64,000 nucleotides of DNA from Neurospora intermedia (lineage: Eukaryota > Ascomycota > Sordariomycetes > Sordariales > Sordariaceae). Positions 47,293-59,358 of the stretch are shown piece after piece; the stretch's first letter is position 1; the number at the start of each line of letters is the position of its first letter. Below the pieces are notes generated by a model. The model made no database searches. It was not told where the DNA came from and saw only the letters and a list, made by a program, of their open reading frames with translations. The translations under genes were made by a program, and so were the position numbers. The stretch lies in NCBI GenBank assembly GCA_037102815.1, contig BTPP01000001.1, positions 831,001 through 895,000 on the forward strand. The letters run 5' to 3'.

Positions 47293-50200
47293 GGTGGGCG
47301 GTCGTGTCTGTTGTCGTCTGGGGAGATTGAGTGTAGAGAGTTATTGTTGTTGTTGTCGTCGGCGTCGTGGTCGAGGAGAAGGTGTTGACGGAAACGGAGG
47401 AGGGGCACTGGTAATACAAGGCGCAAGCTACGATTAGGGGGGGTATCGAGTAGGCGCGAGCGCCAAAAGTGAGTTCGAACTCGGTTCGTCAATGGGCTAT
47501 AACATGCGCCGTAGGTGGTTGAAATCCCGTCGAGGAGCTGAGGGTTGAAAACTGCAAACAATCACAGTCGTTGTTGTTTATCAAAGGTGTAGCGCGGGCG
47601 AGCCACGATATCCTACAACTGAAGACGAGTGTGCAGTTGCCGCTATCAATAGGTCGCGACAAGTGGTGACATGGAAGCGATGGTGCATCCAGATCTCGGA
47701 AAGCACAGGCCAAGAACACCCTGGCGGCCAGCAATGCCAGCCCAGCCCAGAGCTCACGGCACCAAGCAGCAATCATGCCAAGCACTCGTGGTCAGCGAGG
47801 TTCCCCTTTGTGACAAGTCTGAACGTGGAAGCTTCTTCAGCTCCAGCTGCCGGTCAGCTGGCCTCCATAGCCTTGCCAGGCTCTCTACACAGTAAGTCAC
47901 ATCCACACCCAAGAGGGAAAGGCTTGGTAAGTCTTGGCAGGGTCGAAGGTGAACAGTTTCACCATTCCATGCTGCCATTCCATTCCCGTGACGGGAGCAT
48001 CATCAGAGAATCGAGGTTAATTGATCTCCAGCCCAGCTGCTCGAGCTCTCTAGGTCATCGTCGTCGGCGCAGGGCTCAACAACTGCTCCGATGGAAGGAA
48101 GTGGGGCAGATTCTCTCGTCTCCCGTCTTTCCCATCGGCCCCAGCTGAACTTTTGTCCGCCTTTCGAGAAAAAAAATGGTCTGTGCTTCTCTGGCAGATC
48201 CACCCAAAATTCCTCCATTCCTCTCGTCGCAAAGTATTTTAGAGAAACCCTCCCGTCCTTTTCAATCTTGCACCTTTTTTCTCCTCTTTTTTTCTTCAAC
48301 GCGTCCTCAGACAGTGCCGAACATCGCAAATGCACATCGGCTCCGGCATTCTGTCGGGGTTCGAACCGTGTCCTATGGTGATTCTGCGATTTCGCGACGC
48401 GGAGAAGAAGGGGATTGATTTCTTCAAATGGCTCCATAAGAGCTGCCCATGTATGTTGTCTTCCTTTGGGAAGATGACCAAAATTACTAGGGCGGCGTCA
48501 GAGGTTCCACACATTCCATCATCGTAGAAGTTGTTTTTGGTGTTTTGAACCTTTGTGCGTGTCTTGACGTTGATCGTTGTATTGCGCGCAAATTGCCATA
48601 CTTTATCATCGTTCTACGTCGCCGGACAACCCACCCGTGCACGCCGTGTTGCGGTCTGTCCACGCCGGCCGGCCGGTAAATCTATCTCGTGTTTGGGATC
48701 GGAGCAGCCATTCCTTCGTTCCTTGGCCGGAGGGGACGGGTGACGGACGAAAACTTGGAAGCGGACCTGTTCAGTCGGCCCGTTGCGCTCGGCATGCTCT
48801 CACTCTCCGGTTGATTAGTGATCGATATCACTACATACACACTGCCGAAAGTCAATGCCGTAGTCAGTGCCGCAGTCAGGAGCGTTTCACCGGCTCAGCT
48901 CCTAAGAAACGCCAAAATCCGCACGTGATGATCAGCTAGTGGTCGTGGTGCTTCCAATCCCGTGACGCTGGTAGTGGTGGTCTTTTCATTCCTCGCCGGT
49001 GAGCCAGTCGACCAGCCGTGCCAGCCATGCCAGGCAGTTAGACTGACATCTGTCTCTGGACGAGACATCCCATCTCGGCGGCTTCACTGAGTCAACGTCT
49101 TTTCCCCCTTATTTTTTCTTTCTTTCTTTTTTCTACCTCTTGTTTCTCGCTTGATTAGTGCGGCTGGACCCCTGGACCCTTATTTTCGAGGCGAGCAAGA
49201 CAACGAGTCCGCAACATAGGAAATGCAAATGGAATGGAGACATGAAAAACCTGGGTTGAATGTCAGGAATAGGAACGCCTACAATCACGATGTTCTGGAA
49301 TGCGGATTTATCCAATAACCCGCCACTAGCGATGCTGGCCGTGTCCGGAAAAGCCTGGAAGGCTGCCTGCTGATGTGGACATTAGTCTCATCAGTGTGAG
49401 TCGTGGGGAGGGATTGGAGTAGGAGCTTCGATATAGTGCAGGGAAACAGAAAGTGGCCGTGGGAGAACCGACAGTCTTTCGCCTTGCATGTGATGGTGGA
49501 TCGACAGGCTATCCCTGGGACTGCGACAAAGGGTTTGCAAACTAGACTAGTCTGTCTTCCGTTTTGGTGGCTTATGTCCGTTTATTTTACCTAACACCGA
49601 CGTGCTGGATACGATGGGCGGTTTCGCCCCAAGTCGCCAAAAGTTGCTGTTTTGGAAATAAGACTTGGTCAAAAGTACGGGCGGTAAGACGGTACGAGAC
49701 TTGGAAGTGTAAATCCGCTACAGTATATGAGCTTCGTGATGAGCTAGTAGTAACTGATAGTTGTTGTTCAGTTGCTGTATAGATCATCAGCATCGCTGTT
49801 GGCGATCGGAAAGCACGGACAGATACCGTTGCAGCTGGCAGATGTCTGATCTCATTGTATGTCACTATATCCATGTTGCTGGAATTGTTGAGATGCAGTT
49901 GGTGAGATGATGCCGATCGTACCGTCGAGGCTCGTCATCATCAATTCACATGCTCTCTAAGGCCATGTTTGTGTGCTGTCTCTTTCTCCCACTTCCGTTT
50001 CGCCAGTCCCGTTTTCGTGATATGTGGTTCCAACCTGACGCCCGGAAACAGAGAGCCTCACACTGTCAGTGGTACTTGGACCCCACGGCGATCGATTGTT
50101 GGTAGCCAATATTCATGATTGACAGCCAAGGGAGGGACAACAGTGTCAAAGGGAACGTTTGAAAGTCAAGGGGCCAAGAGGACGAGGGGTTCGCGATAGA

Positions 50201-52208
50201 AGCAACAAAAACAGCAACAAACCTCACAATGGATTTGGCCTTTTTTGCGCTTTTACCCCAGCCCAGCAGCACCCATTGAACCCAGCGCAGAGTTGCAGCT
50301 CGGCGTATGGGGTACATACAGCGTACATAGCACCTAGGTACGTGGGCGGTATACGTAGCAGCAGCTAATGCAGAGCATCAGGGCACGTCAACGTGCACAG
50401 TTGCAACGGGTCCGCGATGGGGTCAATTATGTCTGATACCGATTGTAGAATGGCATCGCAAATGTGATTAAGGGTCTCGTTAGAGTGTTGGACTGGCCAG
50501 CAAGGCTTGTAAGATGGGCATTGGATGTGAAAACAGGTGAAAGCCACGGCAGCTATCCCCAATGCGGATTGTCCAACAGCTTTTGGGGAAGAGAACGAAA
50601 CAAACCACAGCTTCGTTGGACGTCCAGAGTTTGTGTCTAGACAATTGAGCACAAGAATGGAAGCAATGATTAATTCCAGCCTCGGAGATAGCTGCATTTT
50701 GTGGCCGCCTGACCTCGACGTGGCGTTGCCCTTTGGCACTAAGAAAACCAAGAAACAACACCATGGAATGTTTGTTGGAGGAACCCACCTACCTACAGAT
50801 TCACGTCATGTATCCAACTCTTGGGAACGGATCCCAATTAAACCATTTCCAAAAACTCGGTAGGCCCTTCTTACATAGGTAGTCGGATTGGTCTCGCATA
50901 GTCAGTCATGACATGCTTTGAAAGGAATACTAAGGACGGACAAGCTCGAACGATAATTACGGAGTCAATGGATGGGCTCATTCATGTACGAGAAAGGGTG
51001 AAAAGGTCCATAAGTAGCACCGACTATGGAAGGAAATGGGGCTTGTGATTCCCACGTGCTTTTCCGCTTTGATGAGCTTCTTCCATCTCCGTTTTTCCAA
51101 TTTGGCCCCCCACGGTGCAAAGTTCATGCACGAGCATTGATACACTATCAGATGCCGCCCTATCTCCTACTGACAGCTGATATCTTTGAAGCTCACATGG
51201 AAAAGAAGTTGAGACAATTCGCACAGTCCAGTCTAGTGTAACTTGAACTGAAGTAAGTAGTATCCATCATTGACTCCAGGCCAAGACGGGCGCTACAAAC
51301 CGTCCTCGCCTGTCATCCCACCGTCTTCCACTAAGTAGGTACAGGGCACAAAATGTCACCGAGCGTGACTGTCAGAGCATGTGAGGTGGCCCGCCCTTTT
51401 TTTTGGTGAGTGTTTAGGTCCTTCCCGCTCTCGTCGAATCCTTCCTTCATGTTTCCGGGGCATGTTTCCATCCATTGGCTTTTCTTCCAACCACTTTTTT
51501 AATGTTCGACACCACCACCACGCCATTTTTACCAACAACCGTCTTAACCCTCACCGAACTTGGATCTTGTTGTTTTCATGGGAGTCTCTGTTTCTTCCTT
51601 ACGCCTTGCTTCTCCGCATACCTAACGTTTAGGCGACATTCCCTTCAACAGCGATAGTGATTGAAATAGGGACCTTGTCTCAAGCATTGACAATTACCCA
51701 CGATCCAATTCTTTTTCCGGTCTTGAAGTTTGCGCTTCCCAACACAGCATCCATCTTTTTTTTTTTTTCTCTTTCTCCGTCTGCATCGGCAACTCCATCC
51801 GCCCCCGCGCTTCCACTTTTGCCACCTCGAAAAAAAGACCGAACCTTTTGGGCCCATCCAGTCTCAATTAAACCGCATCTACCGCACGGCGGCTCCGTTC
51901 AGAAGCTCCGACGCTTGGACACATCAGACAACATCCGTACATAAGGCCCGTTGGCAGCACGTCTCTTGTTGGGCGGCACATGTCAGAAAGCACAGCAGCG
52001 ACTGCCTCGACCGATTCCACTTCGACCCTGCACGACTGAGTCGCGACTCCGCTGGAATTGGCTTTCACAGCCAGCGCATTGTCCTCAAGTACGAAATCAA
52101 GTTAGCGACGAGGGTGCGGATACGAAAAAGTGGAAACTCGGTAGCCGGCAACAGCGAATCTCAACGTTGGAAATCGTCCTGGTGACGGCACCATCCGAGC
52201 CAGGTAGC
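47293..52208. other. 4.9-kb intergenic region upstream of the Opi1-like gene
   Basis: It contains the AP-1 mu promoter at its left end and probably a long 5' leader of the next gene at its right end. An in-frame open stretch reaches from 51951 to the chosen start at 52209. Short frames on both strands elsewhere were not convincing. An ACCTAGGT motif is at 50333-50340. Confidence 0.4.
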
Positions 52209-54259
52209 ATGGAACATCATCATCATCATCGTCACATGCACTCGCCGTCGTCGCAGCAGCACGAGCACCAGCAGCACCAGCAGTATCAGCAACCACCGCA
52301 ACACCACCAGCATTATGAAGCACATCAACACCAACATCAACAACAACACCAACACCAACACCAGCAGCAGCAACAGCCACAGCAGCATCCTGTGCCGGTC
52401 CCCAAACAGGAGCAGGCCGACAACACCTCGGCTCCTGTACTGTCCGCCCTGCCTGCATACCCGACGCTGCCCCCTATTTGGGACTCGACGCACTCGCCCG
52501 CACTGAGTGCATCTTCGTCGTCCACAATGCAGGCTTCAGCTTCTTCCTTATCCTCGCTGCCGCCGCTTGTTCTGCATCCTCCCTCAAACGGACTACAGCC
52601 CAACAAGCCACGATCACGCTCGCCATCGTCAAACCGTTTCCAGACCCGTGAGCCGGCACCATTATCGCTCTTCGATGGCAGCCCTACGACCGAACTTCCC
52701 CCTATTCAGCTGGACCGCAAAAGGAGCAGCTCGGATCATTCTCTCCCTTCGATAGCCTCGCTCAATGTCGGAAGCTCGCTGCCAACGTTGCAGCCAACGC
52801 CAACACCACAACCTCCTCCAAAGTTCGTCTGGCCCAACTCCAACCCATTGTCAGCCTACTATGCTGAGAGTGACAACGATGGACGTGGCGCATCTCCCCA
52901 GCAGCGTCATGACCGAAGATCGACCAGTGTCAGCCTGGATGATCCGCAGGTCATGATGGCGATCTCCGCCCTGAACGAATTGAAAACCGGTATGTTCTCG
53001 CAAACACAAGTAGCATTCTATTAGCTGCTAATAACGGGTCCCCAGATTCAGTTTCTTCCCCTCCCAACCGTAATGCGCCACTGCGTCGTGGGATGACGGA
53101 TCAGAACCAAGAACCCGAGCCTCTCTTGTCGCTAATAACCACAGCCCATCCCATCATCGAAAGCACGGTACAGCGATCTTCTCACCTCTATACAAAGACT
53201 AAGAACTTCTCTCCCCGCATCAGATCAGGCCTCGAATACGTCGAGGGCTCGCTAATACCTGTTGCGGACACGGTGAACAATGTCGGTCGCAGAACCGGAA
53301 TTGAGTCCGGCGTCAGATGGATTCTTGGAAAGCGAACCAAAAGTTCCAGTGATACTCGTGAGAGTGGCCAGAACAAGCGACATATGACTTCGAGACCAGT
53401 AAACGGTACAGGGGGCGAGGCACGGTTCTCAGAAGCTTCCACTGCTGATGCATCCCGCCGGACTTCGGTCAGCACCATCGAGACGTTGCCCGCCTACGAC
53501 GACCAGCGATCGCCAGCTTACTCTGAGACGATTGAACAAAATGGCCAAGCAGTCGATCCAAAGTCGGCTCTCCATGCGCAGCTCGGGAACGGACGGGTCC
53601 AGGTGACCACGTCCAGTCTCAAGGAGACCATGAAGGAAGAAAGTTTACGTTCGCTCAAGTATGTGCTTGAGACGTTGAGGGATGTGACCAATACGCTCCA
53701 GCAGGGCACCAACGAGTTGAGCTCAGTACTTGATCAGTATGACAGGTCGACAACCAGAAGGGATGGTGAAGACCATGTCATGACCAACGGGTCCGCGCCG
53801 GAAGAAGATCGTACGCGGCTGGTGGAGCGTATGACTGAACTTCGGAAGAGCATTTACTCCAACATTAAGGACGTCTCTTCGGTTGTTGCCAATTACACTG
53901 GCGCTGCTTTGCCCGAAAATGCCGGCAACCTTGTTCGGCACCATCTGCTCAGCCTGCCCATGGTCTGGAGTCAGGCTAGCAAAACCACTACCTCGAGTGA
54001 GCAACCAAACACGCAAGACCCGAATGCACTTGTGCGCAAGGCTGCCAAGGTGGCTCTCTCCTTTAGCAAAGAGGGATTGCACATCTTCTCCCAGATCATG
54101 GAGATCATTCGTACCGCGACCGATCACGCAGAGGATTGGAGGAACAAAAAGATGAACCAAATGGCCCCTACGAACGGCACAGAGCAGGAGATTCGGCCTT
54201 TGATTGACCAACCTCTTCCCCAGGTCACTACCATCAATGGTGATATTCCCATGAGGTAG
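52209..54259 (+). CDS. ccg-8: Opi1-domain transcriptional regulator, CCG-8-like, 664 aa
   Basis: Exons 52209-52989 and 53046-54259; the 56-bp intron has a GTATGT donor, a GCTAATAA branch and a CCCAG acceptor, phase 1. The N-terminal 70 residues are nearly all His and Gln. A Ser/Pro-rich linker follows, then the block MMAISALNELKT at about 249-260 at the end of exon 1. Exon 2 carries the Opi1 core, with FSPRIRSGLEYVEGS and VNNVGRRTGIESGVRW. Yeast Opi1 represses phospholipid genes in response to phosphatidic acid; the Neurospora homologue CCG-8 is clock-controlled and affects lipid metabolism and azole response. An upstream in-frame stretch from 51951 contains no ATG that I prefer. Gene symbol by homology. 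Confidence 0.88.
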
Positions 54260-54860
54260 AGACTCTTGTAATATGTGAGGAAACCACAGCGAGCATCTCT
54301 TGTTACAAAACTTTGTTTGTTATTGAAAAAAGATGGATGGCTTCGGCGGTCAGGGGTTTCGGCGATTGAAAACTCATGTTATGACTAGAGCTTTTTGGTT
54401 GGCGTAAAGAGCTGGGCTTGGATAATCGGATGGGATTTGAAAGAGACTTATGCCAAGTCTCGGGACATTAACAGTTATATACCACTTTTCTTTTCGTGTG
54501 TTTGATTAGTTGATCATATTTTGGGTGCCGACAAGTTCTGGCGTCTGGGATTACTTTCCACATCACATCACCCTTACTGGGACGGCGGATCTTGGTCTAT
54601 GTACATGGTTCATTTGTTCAAATTACCACTTCTGACTGTTTGTCGACGTTTCCATTTTCGATTTTGTTAAATTTCATTCAAAAGCAGGCAGTTGAAATTG
54701 AAACTATCACAGCTCACTGGCTTCTTATCTTGCTTGCCTCCTTGACGAGGTTTCGTTCAGAATTCCTTTCTCATGTTTTCGAACAATTCGAAGTGGAAAT
54801 TAATGGAGATCAGTGCCAATACCATCCATCCCTTGTTACCACAAAAATCCCATCCCGTCT
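54260..54860. other. Convergent spacer
   Basis: The 3' flanks of the Opi1-like gene and the DUF1772 gene. No gene supported. Confidence 0.45.
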
Positions 54861-55561
54861 TCACTGCTTGTCACCCTCACCCTTCTCCTCACCCTTCTCC
54901 TCGTCTCCATATCCAAAAACCCCAAGCCACCCAACCACACACCCCACCACCGGCCCCAAGCTCCGCACAACATGCAACCAATTCCACCTCCTCACCAACT
55001 CCCTCACCTCTTCCACATCACTCACCAACGGACCGGGTTCGATCTGGATCTCGTTGAGCCTCATCAACTCCTTGTTGGTAGGGGTCAAGACGAGCAGCGT
55101 CAAGGGCCCAATGGCGAGCGTCGCAATGGCTGCAATGGCGAATAACTTGGAGCGTTTTTCATTCTTGCGCTGTTGAGTTTGAGTCTGAGTCTGCTTCTGC
55201 GTCCGAGAAGAAGAGGACGAAGAAGGGGTGGCAGAGGAGCGGAGTTTATAAGCTGATAATCCGTAGAGAGAGGCGGTTAAAAAGGCCAGGGGAGGCATGG
55301 TGAGGGCGCCGTGATGGTAGAGGGTGGACCAGGAGGAGAGAAGGATCGGGGCGGTAGGAGAGGAGGAAGGGGAGATGATGGTGGGGATGGTGAGGAGGGG
55401 GATGGAGAGGAGGCAGCCTTTTGTTTGGGGAGTGGGTGTTAGTTGAGGATAATAATTGGTGAGAGGGAGAGGAGGAGGAGGAGTGAAGTGGTGGTGGTGG
55501 ACTTGCCGGAGAGGAAGGAGCCTGTCATTAGGCCCAGCTGGGCGCCAGTGAGGGCGGACAT
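54861..55561 (-). CDS. DUF1772 membrane protein (anthrone oxygenase-like), 203 aa
   Basis: Exons on the minus strand are 55561-55507 and 55417-54861. The intron starts with GC (GGCAAGTCC), has a CAACTAAC branch and an AAAAG end, so it is a GC-AG intron; splicing in phase 1 gives FLSGCLLSIPLLTIPTI, which fits the family. Four membrane helices are expected. The end of the protein has the DUF1772 pattern LTPTNKELMRL, then an acidic loop, then VRRWNWLHVVRSLGP and a last helix. Relatives include oxygenases of anthraquinone and aflatoxin pathways, but most members in fungi are uncharacterised. No polyketide synthase is near, so a general role is more likely. A Ser/Gln/Thr-rich loop lies in the middle. 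Confidence 0.82.
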
Positions 55562-56264
55562 TTTTGGTTGGTGATGGGTGGTGTCAGGAAGGACTGGTGG
55601 TGTTGGATATAGCTATATCAATGTTTGAGTTTCGAGGTTGTAAATTGGGTTTTTGGTCTGCAGTTCAGAAGTGGCTGGTCGTGAGGTGAAAGTGTAGCTA
55701 TGAAGCTTGAAAATAAAGAAGAGGCTAATATATAGATGCTCACTGGCCGTCGGGTGTGATGATACTGCCCGCTTCCTGGATGTCAGCTCCGAAGGTGAAG
55801 GAGATAGAGCCCGAGTGACAGCTGATTACTATGTAAGGCCGGCCCCTTGGGGCCTAAACATTGACTGACTACGCTTTTGATGTTTACAGGCACGATGCAT
55901 GTGGATCAAGGAGAGAAATACCTCCTCAAGTTGTTGTGTGAATCATTGCGTAATGTTTACACGATAACAAGCGCACATGACCGTAGAGGTACGCCTACCA
56001 CCTACACTGGCTCACATTCGGAGTTTTTGCACGATGGAATCACCAACATCCAACGCCGGTTATCCTAAGTTCAGAAAAACATTCTGCCCTCTCTTTCAGA
56101 TATTTCAAGCTTCCTGTTATTGCATCGCAACTCAGATATCGCAAGGATACGTTATGAAGGAACAATGGACAGTGCGGTCGTCGTTGGTCAACTAGTCTCA
56201 TGAGGGCAAATGATCCCTGCTTACCATGTGGGTACTCAGGATCTAATTCTTGCTCACAATGTCA
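55562..56264. other. Intergenic region
   Basis: The promoter side of the DUF1772 gene, then sequence leading into the inverted repeat. No gene seen. Confidence 0.4.
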
Positions 56265-56574
56265 TTCCCACACTCAAACGCCTGTGCAGTCTTGGCGGAC
56301 GTGTGCGTGTACACACACACACAACTTTTTGGCAAAACGGACCATCGAAACGAAGAACGAAGATGAAAAAATTCAACTATCCTATAAAAAGAAATAATCT
56401 CCTTATAGTCTAAAGTACTCTGAATCTAAATCTAAAGTTGATTTTCCTTTATTTCTTCGTTTGGTAGAGATATAAACAAACGAAATCTCATCGATGGTCC
56501 GTTTTGCCAAAAAGTTGTGTGTGTGTGTACACGCACACGTCCGCCAAGACTGCACAGGCGTTTGAGTGTGGGAA
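56265..56574. repeat. Perfect 84-bp inverted repeat with 142-bp AT-rich spacer
   Basis: Arms at 56265-56348 and 56491-56574 are exact reverse complements over 84 bp. Each arm contains a GT/AC palindrome (GTGTGCGTGTACACACAC) that can form its own hairpin. The spacer is AT-rich and has no open frame of note. The structure resembles a miniature inverted-repeat element with long ends. The right arm ends 16 bp before tRNA-Gly. A partial relative is at 2644-2707. Confidence 0.93.
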
Positions 56575-56590
56575 CAACAAACATCAAATC

Positions 56591-56661
56591 GCGCCAGTGG
56601 TTTAGTGGTAAAATCCATCGTTGCCATCGATGGGCCCCGCGTTCGATTCGCGGCTGGCGCA
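56591..56661 (+). tRNA. tRNA-Gly(GCC)
   Basis: A 71-nt gene without intron. The acceptor stem is GCGCCAG/CTGGCGC with discriminator A. The D arm contains GGTTTAGTGGTAAAAT, the anticodon stem CATCG/CGATG encloses TTGCCAT (anticodon GCC), and the T arm is CCGCGTTCGATTCGCGG. CCA is not encoded. A T-rich stretch (CTTTTTTTG) follows within 20 bp, a likely polymerase III stop. Confidence 0.97.
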
Positions 56662-57393
56662 TGATTATCTCTTTTTTTGCATTTTTGTTCTATAACTTGG
56701 AACCTCCTTGACAAGTCCTTGTGAAAGAACAGTTATGTTTGCTTTTCTTTTTGGCTTTGACAAAAGCTCTGTTATGCCACACATGAGTCCCAATTCATCG
56801 CAACCTTCAAGAGCGCAAGCCAAGCTTTGTGTAGCAAATTCATCACACCTGAATCCACGATTGGAGAGTGTCATGGTGTTGGTGTGTTAGGTCTGAGATT
56901 ATTTGAATCACAAGCATGATTTAGGCGCATATAAAGCAAACGTACTGAGCTCTACGCTTTACTATGCGATATGGTAAATATTGAGCCGCATCTCCTTTTC
57001 GCTAGCTACCCGTCCTTCTCGGCCTACACTGTACATCTTTTTGATGATATATAAAGTGCGGTGCATGTAATTCACGAGATACAACAATAACAAACGACCC
57101 TAAAGACCTAAGGCATCGATCACGCACTCGCTGCTGGGTGGAACTAATCCGTGATCGTAATGCTAGCAAGCTGTCGGTAATAGTGACTAAAGTATCAGAT
57201 GTATAATGGAGAATGGGGAACACCCGAATTGCATCTCGTCCTCGAGGTAGTCGCTCGCGGTTAACAGGCGCAACGGCATCGTATTCATTTCAATTCCTAC
57301 TTCTGGAGTCTCTTCAAGTGCTATCTTCCTCATTCACAGTTCATGATAGGTCCTGGAATCAACACTCACACTCTCCCTCCTCAACTCACCACC
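56662..57393. other. Intergenic region
   Basis: A run of T directly after the tRNA, then sequence with no supported gene. Confidence 0.4.
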
Positions 57394-57510
57394 CTTCCTT
57401 ATCCAATCAACTCCTACACCGGCAAAACCATCATCGTAACCGTTTCCATCATCGGCCTCAGCCTCAATGTCGTTCACATGCTACATCTTGCTGTAATTGA
57501 AGGCGGACAT
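57394..57510 (+). pseudogene. Short-chain dehydrogenase N-terminal fragment
   Basis: The plus frame reads LPYPINSYTGKTIIVTVSIIGLSLN, close to the start of many fungal SDR proteins, where the Rossmann loop is TGxxxGxG. Here the first Gly of the loop is Val and the last is Ser, and the similarity stops within about 40 residues. The frame ends at 57621 with no SDR active-site motif. This looks like a broken remnant. Confidence 0.45.
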
Positions 57511-58228
57511 GTAGGGAACCCCCCGCCGACCGGTCTCAGAGCCATTGGGGAAAACGAACGCGCTGATGCCGTTGTTGATAGCGGGAAGGAGACTCTCAAG
57601 TTACTCTTGCACTCTCATTGACCGACAGCGAGTGGGGGAGGAACTCATCCAGTCGGCTGATGTGATTAAGGTGCGTTACGTTAAAAGTGATTGAAGAAGA
57701 AAGAAGGAGAAGAAGGAAGTGTGGGAAACTGCGGTCGGGACAATCTGGTTTTGTAGGCACCTCAACCTACCTACCTTGGATTGCGGGCAAGCGGGCAGGC
57801 AGGTAGGCAGGTAAGCAGGTAGGCAGCACAGCGCACAGGCCCAAATGCTATCTGTCCTTCCTCCAAGCAAGTGCTCCGACAGCGTCATCTCCCTGGGACA
57901 CGAGCTCGACCAATGCAGCTACATCAGGACCAGGGTATTGTCCCATTCTTCATCTCTCCCGTGAGCGCCAAGCTCGAAAGAGTTCCCTTGACATCCGCCT
58001 TCTTAATGCGGACGTAGCCCCCCCTAACCGAACCATGACGCGGATTCAAGCAAGACGAGGGGAGCTCAACCGTCAATATGGTCACAACCTCCCTTATTGC
58101 CTTCCTCCTTTTCCCCCCCCCCTAGACTCTGTGAAACTGCCCATCTGTTTCCCGTCCCTGTCAGCACAGGACCAACAATGACTGTCTTCTCACCTCCTTA
58201 GCTCACACACACACCTACACCGACTTAC

Positions 58229-58414
58229 AATCTGTCCCGCTCCGCGCGCTCGAAGGGCAGCTGTCTAGGTAACGTGCTCAGCTCCTCCGACAGGGCAGAG
58301 GAGGAGGAAGATCACTTTCTCGACAACGAGTACGAGGACAGTGTAGATGAAGAGGAGGATGAGGATGAGAGTTTCTTTGAAACGCTGGAGTTTGAAGCGC
58401 AGGTTTTAGATTGA
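58229..58414 (+). pseudogene. Acidic coding-like fragment, unknown
   Basis: The frame encodes an acidic stretch (DRAEEEEDHFLDNEYEDS type) ending FEAQVLD and TGA. It has no nearby start or splice context that I can trust. It could be a terminal exon or a gene remnant. Confidence 0.25.
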
Positions 58415-58766
58415 ACGATACTTTCAACGCCTACCACGTTGCCTTTGCTAGCCATACCACAGTTAACAGAAAACTATTGCCAACAACGCTGGAATTGTGG
58501 GAGCTAGTAGACAGCTCACAGCTCTACAATTTGCTAATGGTCTCCAAGGCATCTTGTAATCGCCTACACCACCCACACTCGAAGACTGGATCTCATCAGC
58601 CTGCCTGAGCACAAGGCAGCGGACCCACACGCGTAACGCTGAACGTCTTGATCACTCGGATCAAGCCTTCGTTTTCAAACTGCTTCAGTTTTTCGTTGCC
58701 CGTGCTGTGGTAGCTCACCGCCCTGCTGAGAAAACTGGGGCGTCTAGCCCGGTTTCGTCAAGTTAG

Positions 58767-58768
<2 letters not shown>

Positions 58769-58796
<28 letters not shown>
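58769..58796. repeat. Poly-T run of 28 nt
   Basis: Uninterrupted T28 in a gene-poor spacer. Confidence 0.95.
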
Positions 58797-58799
<3 letters not shown>

Positions 58800-59358
58800 T
58801 TCAGGGACCGTCCCGATGGCGATGAAGGAGTTGATGATGAGGTTGGTGGCTAGGTCGATGGAGGTGGGAGGTAGAATGCTGGTATATGCGGCTGATTAGG
58901 GAGAAGATGAGACGCATGGGAGTAATTTGTTGAATCGTATGGTGAGTAAGGCGAGGAGGAGAGGTGCTGCACGAGAGGATGTGGAGGGAGTCAATGGAGA
59001 AAATGAAGGGGGTTGTATCGGGGGTTTGGAAGAATTCGGAGTTGTGAGGATAGCGAGTGGCCGGGAGGTAAATCGGGTTATGTAGAAGATATCACCCTTG
59101 TGGTCTTTGTTTCTGAGTGTTGAGTCGTGTCTAAAATGCCTTCTAACTTCGATTAAAAGACTGTTCTGGGCTAAGTTCTATTCGCGCCTTTCAGATAGAA
59201 TCAAAGACCTTCTCGACAGGCAAGTATGTTTCATAAAATGTACAAAAGGAGTGTCTAATCATGAAATAAAATATCCCTGGTGATACATCATGAAAAATGC
59301 CGGCTAACTAAGACTACAAAATGCAATGCTACGGGTTTAGGCCTTCTTTAGGCTCACT

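Larger units (their letters stand above)
57511..59358. other. Gene-poor region with small fragments
   Basis: It includes a (GCAGGTAG)-type microsatellite near 57795-57830, a C-rich run near 58110-58124, an acidic coding-like fragment at 58229-58414, and a T28 run at 58769-58796. No full gene is supported. Confidence 0.4.

Noticed and set aside
48330-48390. GGGGTTCGAACC word suggesting a tRNA B box
   Set aside because: No acceptor stem, D arm or anticodon arm could be folded around it.
54861-55561. DUF1772 gene as evidence for an anthraquinone pathway
   Set aside because: There is no polyketide synthase within the window, and the family is common outside such clusters.
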